The notes under the pieces: generated by a model
Databases searched by the model: none
Told to the model about the DNA's origin: nothing
Seen by the model: the letters and a program-made list of their open reading frames with translations, nothing else
Program-made: the position numbers and the translations under genes
From: Ganoderma boninense
Lineage: Eukaryota > Basidiomycota > Agaricomycetes > Polyporales > Polyporaceae
Length of the DNA stretch: 64,000 bases
Assembly: GCA_002900995.3 (NCBI GenBank)
Contig: CM035307.1
Coordinates: forward strand, 682,001 to 746,000
Direction: 5' to 3'
In this document: one piece after another, positions 20,265 through 31,860 of the stretch
Position numbering within the stretch: position 1 is the stretch's first letter
Layout of the letters: every line of letters begins with the position of its first letter

Positions 20265-22374
20265 CTACAGTCTGGTGAGGACTTCTGCGCCGGTCTCCGT
20301 GATGAGGACCATGTGCTCCGCTTGGGCAGCCCGAGCGCAGTTCTGAGAGAGACACGGTCAGCTTAATTTCTCCGCGAGAGACATGGTGGACGATGCAGCC
20401 TCTACCTCTGTTGAGACTGTCCAGTCGTCCGGGTACGTCACTCCAGAGGGATCGTCGCCTTGCACAACCGCAGGCTGAATAGCGTGCATACAGTAGCATC
20501 AGACGCCGAGGTTAAGTCTAGACAGCGCGAACACGACGGACCTCGATCGTAAAGCAATCTCCCGGCTGCATGACTTCCGGCTCGTCGTTTACTGCATGCG
20601 CGTCGTGAGCACTCACGACGGGCAAGGTGGGTGTTTCGAGCGTTTGGAAACAGGATGGAAACAGGTACGGAAACTTCAAGTTTTTTGGTCATTTTCGGTC
20701 ATTTTCGGGGTGTTTCGGGATCCAGGAAACGACAAGTTTCCTGGGTGTTTCCCAGGCGTGTTCGGACATCGGAAACAGGTGAGGCGTTTCCAGAGAAGGG
20801 AAATTTCGAGGAAATGGGTCGAAAACAGACATAGAACATTGTGTTTCCGGACAATGCAGCCTGTTTCCGGCCCGTTTCCTGGCAATTTCCCCTTTGTGGA
20901 AACACCCTGGGCCGTTTCTGGTCTCCGGAAACGCTGTGAAAACACAAAGGAAGCATCACGTTTCCCCAACCACGAATCACCCCGGAAACTCCTGAGAAAC
21001 TTGAAAATTCCGTCCTCGTTTCCTGACCGTTTCCCTGATCCCGAAACGCCTGCTGTGCCCGTCGTGACTCCCCCACACGCTGATAGCTCTCAAGTACTCA
21101 CAGACATGGTGTATCCAAGGCTGGCGGTGAAAGTCCCGCCCGATCCCATGGCCAGTGAACGCCGACGAGACGGAGAAGTCCTTCCCGCGCAGCGCGTCGT
21201 GTATCGCCCTCCCGATGCCCTTGAACGGCCGGCCCGGCCCGCACGCCGCGATCCCGGCCTCGAGAGCGGCCTCCGTCGCGCGGACGAGCTCTCTGCCTTT
21301 GTCGTCCTGCGCATACATGGGTTGTCAGCTGGGGGAGGTTCGAGGGGAGACGCATGGGGGGAGAGGCGCACGACGTCACCGATGAGGAACGTGCGGGAGG
21401 TGTCCCCGTGGAAGCCGTCGAGGTAGACCGTGACGTCCACGTTCACGATGTCGCCGTCCTGCAGGGGCCGGCTGTATGCGCGTACCATAGCCCAAAACCA
21501 AAACCAAAACCAAAACATCGTTCAGCATCTGACCGCTCCCACTGAGAAGCGCTTGGAAGGAGAAGGAAGAAAGGGGGGAGGGGGTCGCAACTCAACTCGT
21601 CGGGGATGCCATGCACAAGGATGTTGTTGACGCTCGTGCAGCACGACTTGGGGAAGCCCTTGTAGAGGAGGGGCGAGGGGTACGCGCCGTGCTTGAGGAT
21701 GAACTCGTGCACGCCCATGTCGATGAGGTCCGTCGGATTCCCTGGCTGCTGACGTCAGTCCAACCAACCTCATCCACTCCCACTGCGCATAAACGCCCGC
21801 ATCCGCGATGCTACACCACGCAGAACGGGGCGAAGGGTATCGTCGTGTTGTGTGTGTTGTGTGTCGGGAACGGCACGGGTGCGGGGGGGGCGGGGGGACA
21901 ACGGACAACAGGACTAGTACTCACCTGCGCCAGCAGCTCCGCAAACTGCAATGTCTCCGCCGCCAGCCTCGCCGCCCTCCGCAGCTTCTGCAAGTCGTCT
22001 TTGTCTGTGATGAACGTGCGTTTGACCTTGGAGGGCTGTTCCTCCCCCACTGCCTCCGGACGGCTGGGGTCAGGCACGTATGGCGGTCTTGGGATTTGGG
22101 GAGGGACTCCGCGGGGTATGATATGCGCCGTCCCCCACACGAAAGGCTCTTCGGGGAGAATGATGTCGAAGAACCCGTATTGTAGGTCGTGTTCGGACAG
22201 TTCTGTCGTCGTCTGAGGCTGCTCCGATTCTGAGCTTACATGCCGCCTGAGATCGAGATTCGGGAGGAAAGCCTGAGCAGGTCGTCGAGGTATTCGAGCA
22301 TGAGCGAGTTGTGGGCGGCGTTGTTGTCGAGCAACCGTGAACAGCTGACGAGGAAGACCACCAAGAAAGCGCAT
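20265..22374 (-). CDS. Methionine aminopeptidase type I, mitochondrial-type, copy 2 (complete)
   Basis: Cleaves initiator Met; two-metal peptidase fold. Seven exons keep frame: 22374-21925, 21745-21597, 21471-21372, 21306-21102, 20591-20542, 20474-20406 and 20342-20265. All five metal ligands are visible: two Asp in [16 protein letters not shown], His in GHGIGRDFH, Glu in QPGDCFTIE and Glu in [13 protein letters not shown]. The N-terminus after MRFLGGL is rich in Arg and lacks acidic residues for about 50 aa (ARQQRRP..RIPRRP), as in mitochondrial presequences. An in-frame ATG at 22428 is an alternative start. Donors GTTGAG (exon 2) and GTCCGT (exon 5) are non-standard but supported by perfect joining of conserved motifs. 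Intron 4 (21101-20592, 510 nt) is about ten times longer than the others and is filled with GGAAAC/GTTTCC repeats. Confidence 0.92.
20640..21060. repeat. GGAAAC/GTTTCC-rich insertion inside a MetAP intron
   Basis: By eye there are 8 GGAAAC and 9 GTTTCC in about 420 bp, in both orientations and irregular spacing of roughly 15-45 nt, against fewer than one expected by chance. It lies wholly within intron 4 of MetAP copy 2. An open frame runs through it (20596-21426, plus) but it simply translates the repeat and antisense MetAP exon. Confidence 0.85.
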
Positions 22375-22439
22375 ATATGGGCAGACGCAGTGAGAAAGCT
22401 CCTCGATGCTAGTGGCAAGACTGGGCAAGTGGCATGCAA

Positions 22440-23170
22440 ACCTTCACCGCACTTTGCCTGCCGTAGTGCGGCTGCAAGCGGCCCGACGGACCGGAATACA
22501 CTCCTGCATGCCGCTCCCGGCCAATCTTGAGAGCTTGAGAGGTTAAACGCAACTACGAAAGCTGTGAGCCTGTCTCTTCTCGCCGCTGGTTCATGCATGG
22601 CTCATTGCGTGTTGTGCTGACAAAGGAAGCTTCAGAGAACAATAAATATATAACGACGTAGTATGGTCACGGAAGCACTACCGAAATTTGGAAGTTTAAC
22701 GTCGCTAGAGACTCGATTCGCACTATGGCACTGGCAGTGGACTCGGGATGCCCTTGGATGAGCTCGTGTCTCTCGTCGCCCCAGTTCGTTCTTCCTTCCT
22801 TTCAATATGTCTCTCTTACATCATTCATAGAGCCGAACCGTAGGCATGCATTGACATAATGGGACGAAGGCCCGCCGGGGTGAACACATCTGGAACATAA
22901 CGAGTTGCATGCAATCCAGGATCTCATCGACGTTGCAGACCTGCTGTCCAGCCTTTTGTGAAGAAAGTCTTCAGCACGCCAACTTCAGCGACACCCCGCC
23001 ACTCCCGGCGGCATACCCGTGATGGACTTCCCTTGCCTTGGCGATCGATTCATGGAAGGTGGAAGGCAGACCAGCAGCGTGGTCGCTCTCGTGTGCGGTT
23101 CCAGTCACGCGTAATGCGATGTCTACGTATTCAGGCGGGGACCTCACAAAGCCTGCAAGCAAGCACCGTA
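22440..23170. other. Intergenic, no gene recognised
   Basis: Similarity with the 5' flank of MetAP copy 1 ends near 22435. The rest shows an AT-richer stretch around 22630-22700 and no convincing coding frame. Confidence 0.55.
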
Positions 23171-24370
23171 CTACTTGCAAAACGCGACCCACTTCGCACT
23201 GTTGTTCTTCCATATATGCGCGAGCACCTCGGCCACCTCGCCCGTGACGTCCCTCCACTCCCTTTTCTCTCCGTCCTCCGAGTCTTCTACCAACGTACCT
23301 GTCTCCATCTCCGTCTCCGGAAGCAAGTCCAACGAAGTGACGCAGAACCGGTCGCCCGCCCACGGCCCAGCCGTCAGCTGCGGCTTGTAGTCCTCCGCGC
23401 AGACCATGCCGACCTCGCCCGCGCTCGACCAGCATATCCGCGCAAGCAGCGCGTGCGCGAGGTTCGCGTGCCGCGGCACCGCCAGCCCGTCCCCCCTGAC
23501 GTACTCGCCCTTCGACAGGTTGCACAGCACGCGCACGCCGGGCGGGTACGCCGGGCGCCGCCCGTCCCCGTACAGCGTCCGGAACATGCGCACGTCGCGT
23601 TCCGCGGCGGCGGCGCTCGGAAGGGCTCCGCCTTCATCGTCGGCAGCGGGGCATGCTATGGAGCGGAGCTGCCTCTCGAAGGTGCTCGCGTCGTTGATGC
23701 GCGGCTGGCGCCACTCCCGGTGGAACACGCGCGTGTAGTAGTGCGATGCGAAGTTGCTCAGGCTCCTCAGGCTTTCCACGTCATCTCCCGCCGCGTACTT
23801 GGGGAAGTCCGCCTGCGCGATCTCCGCGTGCTCGGTGTGCGTGAGGAGGCGTGGGGGGAGCGCGGCGAGGGAGGGGGTGCTGTCGTCGAGGCTGATGAGG
23901 CGCGCGCCGGCCCAAGGCGCGTAGTGCGCGCGGGTGGCACGCAGGAGGTGCCGCTTGCCGATGGCGAGGAGGGGCTTGCAGGTGATGGAGAGGCCGATAA
24001 CGTCGTGCAGCCCGGGCAGCTGGTCGAAGAAGAGGTCGAGCAGCTCAATGGGCATGTGGGAGAGCGGGCCGGGCTGCGCTCTCGTGGAGACGGGCCCGTC
24101 TTCGAGCCATTCGTCGACTTCCCTGGGTTGTGAGTGTGTTATTGGCATACAGATATGGAGGACAATTGAGGTAAAGACGTACTTCGGCAGGACTGGCAGG
24201 GAGATGTGGCTAAGGAGGTGCTCGTGGGGGTAGAAGAACCAGGAGCCGAGCTCTCCCCAGAGGTGCTGGCTCGACTCTCTCTGGTCGACATTGATTCTGT
24301 AACGGGCTAGCTCAGTACAGCATCGGACTTGGGTCGGCGCTGTCGCTTACATTTGCCACCACTTTCCCAT
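23171..24370 (-). CDS. F-box-like protein of the basidiomycete WWQ/GELGSW family
   Basis: Likely substrate adaptor of an SCF-type ubiquitin ligase, or a derived family of unknown role. Three exons: 24370 to about 24345 (starts MGKWWQ), a second ending PVLPK at about 24179, and a long one down to the stop at 23171. The second exon holds the family signature NVDQRESSQHLWGELGSWFF; the third has the F-box-like helix LSHMPIELLDLFFDQLPGL..TCKPLLAIGKRHLL at about residues 70-115. The C-terminal block GPWAGDRFCVTSLD with WRDVTGEVAEVLAHIWK is shared with the paralogue and the loose tail at 57.2-58.5 kb. A TATA-like box lies 84 nt upstream. Donors AAT|GTAAGC and AA|GTACGT are standard. No breaks. Function beyond the family is not known to me. 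Confidence 0.8.
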
Positions 24371-24453
24371 GGCGAATTCAAAGTTGAAATAAGGGGCTTT
24401 GCAGGGGGTAGATGCGGACTTGTTGAAAGCGAGGAGCTGGCAGTCGGGGAGTG

Positions 24454-24463
24454 TTTATATACC
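24454..24463 (-). promoter_or_regulatory. TATA box of the F-box-like gene
   Basis: Reverse complement GGTATATAAA, 84-93 nt upstream of the start codon at 24370. No other promoter signal competes nearby. Confidence 0.5.
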
Positions 24464-24469
24464 TGGGGG

Positions 24470-25372
24470 CCCATCTTGGGACCGATGCTGGGGTAACGTG
24501 TTATGAACGTAAAATTGTAGCGCGGTCTGTTATGGCAGGGACGTCGCGATTTAGGCTAACATGTTGTCGGCACGGGGAGTTCCTGGGCGCAACTTGAGGA
24601 CGCGGCACCGGTTATTACGATGTTGACCACTCCATAGAGAAGGGTGGAACTGATACTCCGGAGATGGTCTGCGCGATGGAGTATGCCCCCGAGAACAGTG
24701 GAGGGGCCTGTCGACACTGAGAAGAGGTGAGCATACATCCGCTCCGACATCGTCGGTACAGTACTTACTGCCGGTGTCAGCGCGCAGGGAGACGCCCCAT
24801 CGCGTCGGATGTTGGTCGGATGTAGAGCTGAAACACGGAAGGGTAGGCATGCACCGGTCTTCTTTCAGCAGCCGTGATGACCCCACCACTGTAGATGTCT
24901 GGTGAGGCTTTGATGACACCAACATCACCTCGAGGGAAGCGGGTGCAGAACAACACTAACCGCTGCAGTGAGCTGGCAAAAACGAGAATCCTATTGGGGA
25001 GTCATGATGATGTTGAGTGTTGTAGACAGAAAGGCTAGTACCTCATGTCCCAAGGCAGATGATCCATGACCTGTACGCGCGGCCACCGTTGAGCAGGCAT
25101 TGGAGGGAGAACCGCGTCATAACTGTCGGAGTACTTACTTGAAGCTCTAGTACTAGTAGCGTCAGTAAGCGAGATTTGTTGCCATCGCCGATTAGCGCAC
25201 ATGCCACGTCTCATGCGCGCCTACTGAACTTGCACTTAACCATCGTGATGTCCCGCCGCGGGATCTAGCAGCTGCTCTAGGTTTTCCGCAATACTTAGCC
25301 TCCTTATGCGAAGAGCCAAAATCTCGAAAACACATGGTCCTGGCGAGATCTGATTATTCCTTGGATTTGAAT
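24470..25372. other. Intergenic, no gene recognised
   Basis: Open frames of up to 125 aa occur on the minus strand near 24551-24928 but show no recognisable motif or exon pattern. Nothing else stands out. Confidence 0.45.
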
Positions 25373-25660
25373 TTACTCGTTTTCCTGCTTGCTCCAGCGT
25401 AGCTCCTCCAGCTCCTTCGCGAAGTACTCAAACACTGAGCCTGAAAGTTCGGGGTCTTTTTTTGCTCTGCGGGTACATACGCTATCAAACGGGGAAATAT
25501 GGTTGGCTCCCATACTCGTTCTATTTTGTCGCTCGGGACTTAGGCTCGGGACCGGCATGAACGTTGTTAACAGTGCACATTCTGAGCCGTGCAATGTATC
25601 TTCTACGTCACAGAGGATGCGATCCTTCTCATAGCGAACGAATCGTCTTGGTGAGGGGTA
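25373..25660 (-). CDS. Possible 3' exon of a small unknown gene
   Basis: The minus-strand frame ends SVFEYFAKELEELRWSKQENE-stop fashion, with a composition typical of a real C-terminus (amphipathic, Glu/Lys rich). It follows an open frame with YEKDRILCDVEDTLHG. I do not recognise a family and cannot define the start; it would be divergent from the gene beginning near 25.82 kb. It may be spurious. Confidence 0.25.
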   Translation of the reverse strand, partial: YPSPRRFVRYEKDRILCDVEDTLHGSECALLTTFMPVPSLSPERQNRTSMGANHISPFDSVCTRRAKKDPELSGSVFEYFAKELEELRWSKQENE

Positions 25661-25820
25661 GTGGTGGGTGACTCTAGTAGTAGCAGCCCGATCGGCAGAG
25701 GTGCAGATGACGTCACTAAACCAATCGAGGACCAACGGACGTAACTGGAAGGCTCGTCCTTGTACTCGACCGCACACAACCCATTCACAGCGTCCTCGTC
25801 GCAGGTAAACAAACAACGCT

Positions 25821-26598
25821 ATGGTCCTACTGTCAAAGCTTGTTCTCGTGTCCTCCTGCTTGCGGCCTGGCGGAGAGCGCCTCTTCTACAGATCCTTTGT
25901 CGGCCGGGTCGTCGCGAATTCTCTCATTACCAACCACGGCTGGCCAAAGAACCCAAACAACGAGACTGCGCGTAATAGCCAACACATCGCGAGGATGGGC
26001 CAAGAAATGGCAAATTTGCTGAAGGCAGGGAGATCGACCTTGTCGTCGTGCGGTTCAGAGGTACGCGCATACACCCAGTCATCTCTATTTCATGATGTGT
26101 TGACGCGAATGTCTTCCAGAAACGCCGCTGGTTCTCCAAGTCACACCTGCGTTCAGAGGACAAGAAGAAGCCCCATACCGCAGAATCCTACTTCAAAGAC
26201 GTTGACCGTGCCCCTCCGCCCTCAGAAAAGACATACCAAGTGGACAGCTCAAATCCCACTGTGCAGCGACCGAACGAAGAGTCGTCGGGCGAGTACTCCC
26301 GCGCGGGTCCGAAAACCAAGGAGTACGCAACGGTGCGCTTCTTAAAGTTCTTTCTGCGATTCGTGCCGCGTTGAGCAAAGGTAGCAAGTCACTCATCACT
26401 ACACTGACATTACACCTCCAGGTCGAGGGTGCTACGTACGACGTTCCCCCTTCAGAGGGCCCGGAGAAGGACCAGAAGTTGCGTTACGGAAGCACCCGGC
26501 GGTACTATGACGAGCACAGTCCTGGGAGCAGCGTTAGCAAGCCCGAAGAGAGACCGGAGGGCGCCAGCCCTGCAGGCCGGAAGCCTGAGGGACGATAG
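25821..26598 (+). CDS. Small conserved fungal protein, probably mitochondrial
   Basis: Three exons: 25821-26061, 26120 to about 26332, and 26422-26598, with GTACGC..TTCCAG and GTGCGC..CTCCAG introns and phase-0 joins. The spliced protein reads KRRWFSKSHLRSEDKK, then KPHTAESYFKDVDRAPPPSE, KTYQVDSS, KEYATVEGATYDVPPSEGPE, KLRYGSTRRYY and GASPAGRKPEGR at the end. These low-complexity, charged and proline-rich blocks resemble a conserved family of short fungal proteins with mitochondrial presequences that I know only as hypothetical. The N-terminus (MVLLSKLVLVSSCLRPG..RLFYRSFVGR) is basic and could be a transit peptide; a second ATG at about 25996 is an alternative start. Function unknown. Confidence 0.55.
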
Positions 26599-26922
26599 TC
26601 ACGGTGATAGAGGGCTGAAAAGTTGAGGGGCATGTTACCCAGACATGTCAGATCCGCACCATAATATGTGAACCATAGGACCTCGCGCCATCGACATGGC
26701 TTGGCCGGCAGCCGCACTATATCGTTAACCGGTTCTGGAGTGTTCAGTAAGCTTGCACAAACATTCATTGGTCTTGGCTGGGTATGTGATGTTCTACAAG
26801 AAATGATCCCCACATTGGAAAGTCTTTGAAGTAGCAGAGAGCACCTGAACTCGACAAAAAACCCGATACAAGGGCACACCATGCCCGTGTTGAACTCGTT
26901 CTTCATCGTAGTCTGGCAGAAT

Positions 26923-28533
26923 TTAGATGCGCAGGGACGAAAGGCGACGAGACGCAAGATTGTGCAAAAAGTCGCGGCACAGCGCGGGCAACTCCTCGTC
27001 GTAGCTGCAAACAAAAACAACCGCACGATCAGCGTCCATCCTCTCCCCAAACACCATCAGAATCCAACGGCCACTCACTATGTTCTCTCCTCCAAGCCCA
27101 CCCGCTCCTTCTCGTCCTCGACCCGCCCCCGCTCGCCAAACTGCGCCGTGAGGTACTCGAGCAGCTGCGCGTCCGTGACGAGGTACATGTACCGCAGCAC
27201 CTTGCACCCGACGGTCTCAAAGTGCATCAGCGCCCCGCGCCCCGGGTTGTACCGCACCTCCCAGTTGCACACCGCGACCGGGTCGTGTGCCAGCGCCAGC
27301 GTGCTCCCGTTCGCCGCAGCCGGCGGCGAGACGCCGTCTTGGGGAGCGCGAGCACCCAGGACGACGAGTCGTCGATCCACCGCCACCCGAACCGGAACGC
27401 CGGGTTGCGGCGAGCGGGGGCGGGGGCTTGGCCCGTGCGCGGGAGGTCGAACACCCTGGGGAACGTCGGGAAGAACCCCCCGCTGCTGCGTGCGCGTGTG
27501 CTGCCGGAGCCTGAGGTCGGGAAGAGAGACTGCGCGGAGGAGTCCGGGACGATCTCGTGGGTGGGGAGGTAGTACTGCATGTTCCACCCGCGCCGCCTGT
27601 ACTTGTCGAGCCCGTCTTCGCGCTGCGTGCCCCTCCCGAGGCAGGAGGACGAGACGAGGGCGCGCCGTTCCTCGAGCGTCGCGCGGGGGAAGAGGCAGTA
27701 TGCCTTCTCGTAGCTGATGGCGTTCATCACGGTGGCTGTATGCGTGCTTTAGTGGACGATGTGCTGCTGAGCACCGAGTGTGGGAGGGTGATGGGGCTCA
27801 CTGGAGTGGAAGCCGAGGATGACTTCCATCGGCGTGTTCTTCGCGACGATGATTTGTACCTTGAGTTCCTTCGGCTGCCTGCCTGCCTCGCTCTCCTCGT
27901 CCGACACGTCCGTCTCTGTCGCTGAGATGACGCTCTCGACGAGCGTGCCTCTGAGCCCGGGAGTGGCCGCGGACTCGGACTCGGACTCAGGTTGCGGCAG
28001 CAGCTTGACGAACGTGAAGATCGCAAGCACCCCGGGCATCGAGTAGATGCCGTCCGGCCGGGTGACGACGCACTGCTTGACCTCGACCTCGAAGCTCGGG
28101 TCCTGGAACCTGGACGGCTTGTACCGGTAGCCCTCCGCGATGAGCCAGCGGCCGACCTCGCGCCGGTGCCGCGCGTACGCATACAGGTCGAGGTCGCTCT
28201 CCGGCCAGACCTGCCTGTCGAAGAACTGGAGCGCAGCCGAGCCGGAGACGAGCGTGCCCGTGGCCGCCTGGAGGGAGCGGAAGGCGCGGGCGCGGGCGTG
28301 CTCCTCGGTGTGCGTGTGCTCGAGCGCGCACGTCGTGGAGCAGCCTGGGGTTGCAGGGGGGAAGAAGCGGGAGAGGAGGCGGTCGATGTTGAATGCGCTG
28401 CGGATGTAGGCCTGGACGGAAGCGTGGGCGGTGCGGCAGGTGGAGGAGAGGCGGACGAGGGCTGCCGCTGAGAGGCGCTCATAGATCGGGTGGGCGATGA
28501 GCTCAATGTCGAGGACGCTCTCCGTGAGCAGCT
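26923..28533 (-). CDS. Nucleotidyltransferase-like / F-box-associated protein, frame break inside
   Basis: Exons run from an acceptor at 28533 (start exon not found) through the FDRQVWPESDLDLYAYARH region to an intron at about 27770-27740, then to about 27079 and, after a last intron, to the stop at 26923. The GSAALQFFDR..SDLDLY motif is the nucleotidyltransferase-type Gly-Ser plus Asp-x-Asp signature seen in a multi-copy family of basidiomycete proteins; VILGFHSTTVMNAISYEKAY is a second family block. N-terminal LTESVLDIELIAHPIYERLS..LVRLSSTCR is F-box-like. At about 27330-27345 the frame shifts by one base between WVLALPKTA and PPAAANGSTLALAHD, with no plausible intron. Whether this is a true lesion or an assembly indel is open. 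Upstream of 28533 the sequence becomes AT-rich and no ATG exon is evident, so the 5' end may be lost. Its last two exons are the source of the 16.7-kb fragment. Confidence 0.6.
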
Positions 28534-28728
28534 GTAAACACCAGAGACGGAGATACAATGAGCAGAGGTATACCAGATGCAAACTATATGATAGTATATC
28601 TGTACAATTAATATACGGTCAGGTTCAACTTCGAAGGAACAGAATTTTACCTCGCTTATCGTGGCTCTTACAAAAATATGGTCAGAACCAGAAATCTAAT
28701 ATCTCGACATTGAGAGTTGAAAGTTGAC

Positions 28729-29315
28729 ACTTGGTTCAACTCGGCTATTAATTACGTAACTTAGGTTCAACTTCCAACGTTCAACTTTGCCGAGCGCTAG
28801 TTCGGCAAAGTTCACTCCGATCAAGGGTCTAAGATCTACCTCCCACCCCGCCCCTTCCCAAATAGGATGCCCGCCGCCTGTGAGGCCCTGAAAGGCATGC
28901 GTAGATCGCCAGAATGTCTGGGTCAATCCCGATATATTTATTGTACTTAAGCTTGTAATTTTTTTCCATTATAAAGAGGCTAACGCGCTCAGTGGTAGTT
29001 TAGTAAGTTATGGAGGAACCTCAAGCTGCGCCACCACTGTCAGCCAATTGAGATGTTGAGCACTAGATGGAGAAAATTCTGAACAATAATAATAGCCAAC
29101 TAATCACAAAATAGGGGGGAAATTTAAAGCATCTCATCGTCAACAGCACCATGAAAACACTCCGGGACTCTCAATTCCCCAGCGGCGGCTTGAGTCACTT
29201 CCTATTCTGGATAGAGCGGGAGGAGGCGGGAGGTTGGTAGCGATCAGACGCTCAACCGCCGCAGCGCTCGGCAAATCTGAACCAGCGATAGCCGAGCTGA
29301 ACCGCGGTTCAAGTC
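28729..29315. mobile_element. Putative non-autonomous inverted-repeat element in AT-rich DNA
   Basis: The left arm 28729-28799 contains TTCAACTCGGCTAT and TTTGCCGAGCGCT; the right arm 29263-29315, read in reverse complement, contains TTCAGCTCGGCTAT and TTTGCCGAGCGCT in the same order. The left arm is longer by about 18 nt. The interior has no coding frame. The arms are also rich in GTTCAAC/GTTGAAC-type words. Ends and target duplication could not be fixed. Confidence 0.45.
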
Positions 29316-31780
29316 TAGATCTTGTTTTTTGTCTTCAGCTTCCGTCTATGTGCAGTGTAGGTAGAGTTCTCAATACTGTATTTAATTTTTTCAAATGCTT
29401 AAGCTAGTATAGTTGCACCAATAACATACAGAAAACCAGAGCGTTGATAGTTGAAATCAAGCTGAACCTAGACGCTGATACATGCCAAATAAGGTCAAAT
29501 ACCCGTCTGAACCTGAACGTTGTCCGACGAACCTGCAAGCACTATTTTTTGTACATTTCTACCGTCATAAAACTAGGATAGTACTGTATAGATATCTAGA
29601 ATGAGTTCGAATTCCACATCATCTTTCGCCGCAGGAACTGTGATGTTCCCTTGCGGGAACTACAGAGCAAGCTTCCAAATATCCGTAGCAAAGGTCGGTA
29701 AAGGAATTCGTACTAGTTTTACAATCATCTTTTCGCCACTATGCAACTCTCCAAAGGTCTCGAAGCATGCATGATGATGGAACATACTCGAGAATGGATC
29801 GGCATCTTGTGTCTCGAAGCTTGAATATCTGTTGCCTGGACGCAAACTGGTGCACACCGAGCCGCACTGGTGGATAGAAAGTGTCAAATAGTGAAATAGA
29901 CTGGAAACTGGTTGGTGTCAAGGTCGGGGAAGAGGTTTAAACGTTCAACCATGATTCGAGAGAGAGATCAACGTACAGTTTAATACCCACGGGCTCAATT
30001 CATCACGTGCGCAGCTAGCGATGAGAGAAGAGACGCCCATTCTTTTCTTTCATCTTCCCCCACCTTCGGACTTTTCTGAATGCTGAAATGCCCCCTAATG
30101 CCCCTACCGGCTGCGGTGGACGTTTATGAACGTGCTCGTGGACGGCCTTAGATGCTCAGGCACAAGCCTTTTGCAGACAGTCGAATAGCCTCAAGCTCCG
30201 CGACACCGTCAACGGGTGATATCCGCAACGCAGTGGCCTCGCTGACATGCCAAGTGCCGGGTACATTAGTCGCCGGCACTCAGGACAATAGGTGTTGGTA
30301 ATGCACAGAAAGACGAGGATGGGAACGTTCAGGGAGTTATGGGTAAGTCTCGATATGTTCTGAACTTCCCCATGATTGCTCCGACGTTTATGCTCGACTC
30401 TCAGGCTTCGAGAACGCACACGCCCATTCATGGTTTCAATGCATCTTTAGTGGCGTGATACGAGTAGTGGAACGGCAGCACAAGACAGGCTTGATTCCAG
30501 CCCGTATGGTGCGCCAGTACTTCCTCTTCCCTAAAGTCGGAAGTCATATGTCCTCGGAATGTTTCCAGTGCCATTTTTATCATCACTGCAATATCAGGTT
30601 AGTGGCTCGAAGGACATGAGACTACCCCCGTAGGCTTAGCCTGTACTGCGGGCGGTCCTCCGTCCGTCCTTGCCGTTCAAGCTCACGGGAGCAGCCCGGT
30701 TCCGATGCATACACTACCGCCAGCGACGAGGTTGGTTGTAGATCACGGCCTGCGTGCACTGCCAATTCCGCGGGGGTCTGCAGTGACATAATGTACGTGA
30801 AGAATCTTCATGGGGTATTCTCAGATCCGGGGGCTGTTCCTGGCTGTTCGAAGTATGGCCATGTTGGGTGTTCCGAGACGAAAGGGAACATGCACTGCTG
30901 GGATGTTTTGACCATCTTTGTGGCCTACCGTGCGGTGACTAGCAACCTCCGATCGATGCGATCGTCTAGATCGCCTGCAGTTGGTAGCAAAGCTTCGGTC
31001 CTTCAACATATCTCAAACAATGTCCAGTGATAGAGGTACTCATACTCACTGCCTGGACTGGATCTGCATCAGCAACGACCACCGTCTCCAGCTTGGACAT
31101 GAAAACTCAACAATGATCCGAATTGACTTCGTGCGGGATGTCTGTCATCCGTCGGGAATGCATGGCCATACGCCTTTTTCAACGAAGGTGTGTAAAGATG
31201 CTTTTGATCGAGCTTAATGGACTTCTAACCTCATAGTTTGGTCATACGGAAAATGAATCCGGGGCGCAAAATGGGCTTCAAGCGACAAGCGACGGCTTGA
31301 AATGGAACCGGAGTTCCGCCAGCACAGAGTCTTAGGTTATGACGGTGCGGGGCGGCAGTGTGACCATGACGACGTGACCCACGACTGATTCATTTTCGCA
31401 GGGCCGGCGAACTCGCTCGGAGGCTGTCTGAATGCCTGTCTGCGGCGCCTTTGGGGAACTTGCTGTTATCGCGGAGCCCTATGCTCGGGAGATACGCCAG
31501 CCGATAGTACTTCACGATACGCCCGCAGCGGCACTTAACATGTCTCTCGGATCCTCAGGGGAGCGAGCTTGCGTCACACGTGTCCCTCGGCGAAGTTGGA
31601 GAATGTGCCTCCCCCGGTGATCTCATCGACGTCTTCTGGACGCTTGGAGTGCCCTGGGAGCCGAATGCGACCCGTTGGTGTGCATCTGGGCCATGTGGGC
31701 GTCCAGGTCTTCCTCCGTTGTCCACACCTCTGATCGACCTTTCCATTCGCAGCCCCCTCTATGTCACCCCTTGGACGTCA
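29316..31780. other. Long gene-poor stretch, AT-rich at its left end
   Basis: About 2.4 kb with no recognisable gene. AT-rich with short TTGAA/TTCAA words to about 29970, then mixed. Small frames (29660-29887, 30791-31030, 30981-31217 and others) have no family motif. It may contain decayed repeats, but I cannot name any. Confidence 0.5.
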
Positions 31781-31782
31781 AA

Positions 31783-31793
31783 AAATATAAAAC
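31783..31793 (+). promoter_or_regulatory. TATA box of the PX-chitinase gene
   Basis: AAATATAAAAC, 68-78 nt upstream of the ATG at 31861 and followed by a C-rich leader (CCCCCTCCCGCC). Confidence 0.5.
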
Positions 31794-31860
31794 TAGCTGT
31801 TAGATGCCGGTCAACTGCATCCCCAGTTCCCCCTCCCGCCATACCCCACCCTCCACCCTT

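Noticed and set aside
20596..21426. 276-aa plus-strand open frame
   Set aside because: It translates the GGAAAC/GTTTCC repeat plus the antisense of MetAP exons.
22958..24133. 391-aa plus-strand open frame
   Set aside because: Antisense to the well-supported three-exon F-box-like gene.
25430..25480. A 14-nt GTATGTACCCGCAG as another ultra-short intron
   Set aside because: Removing it destroys the open frame, so it is chance similarity to splice ends.
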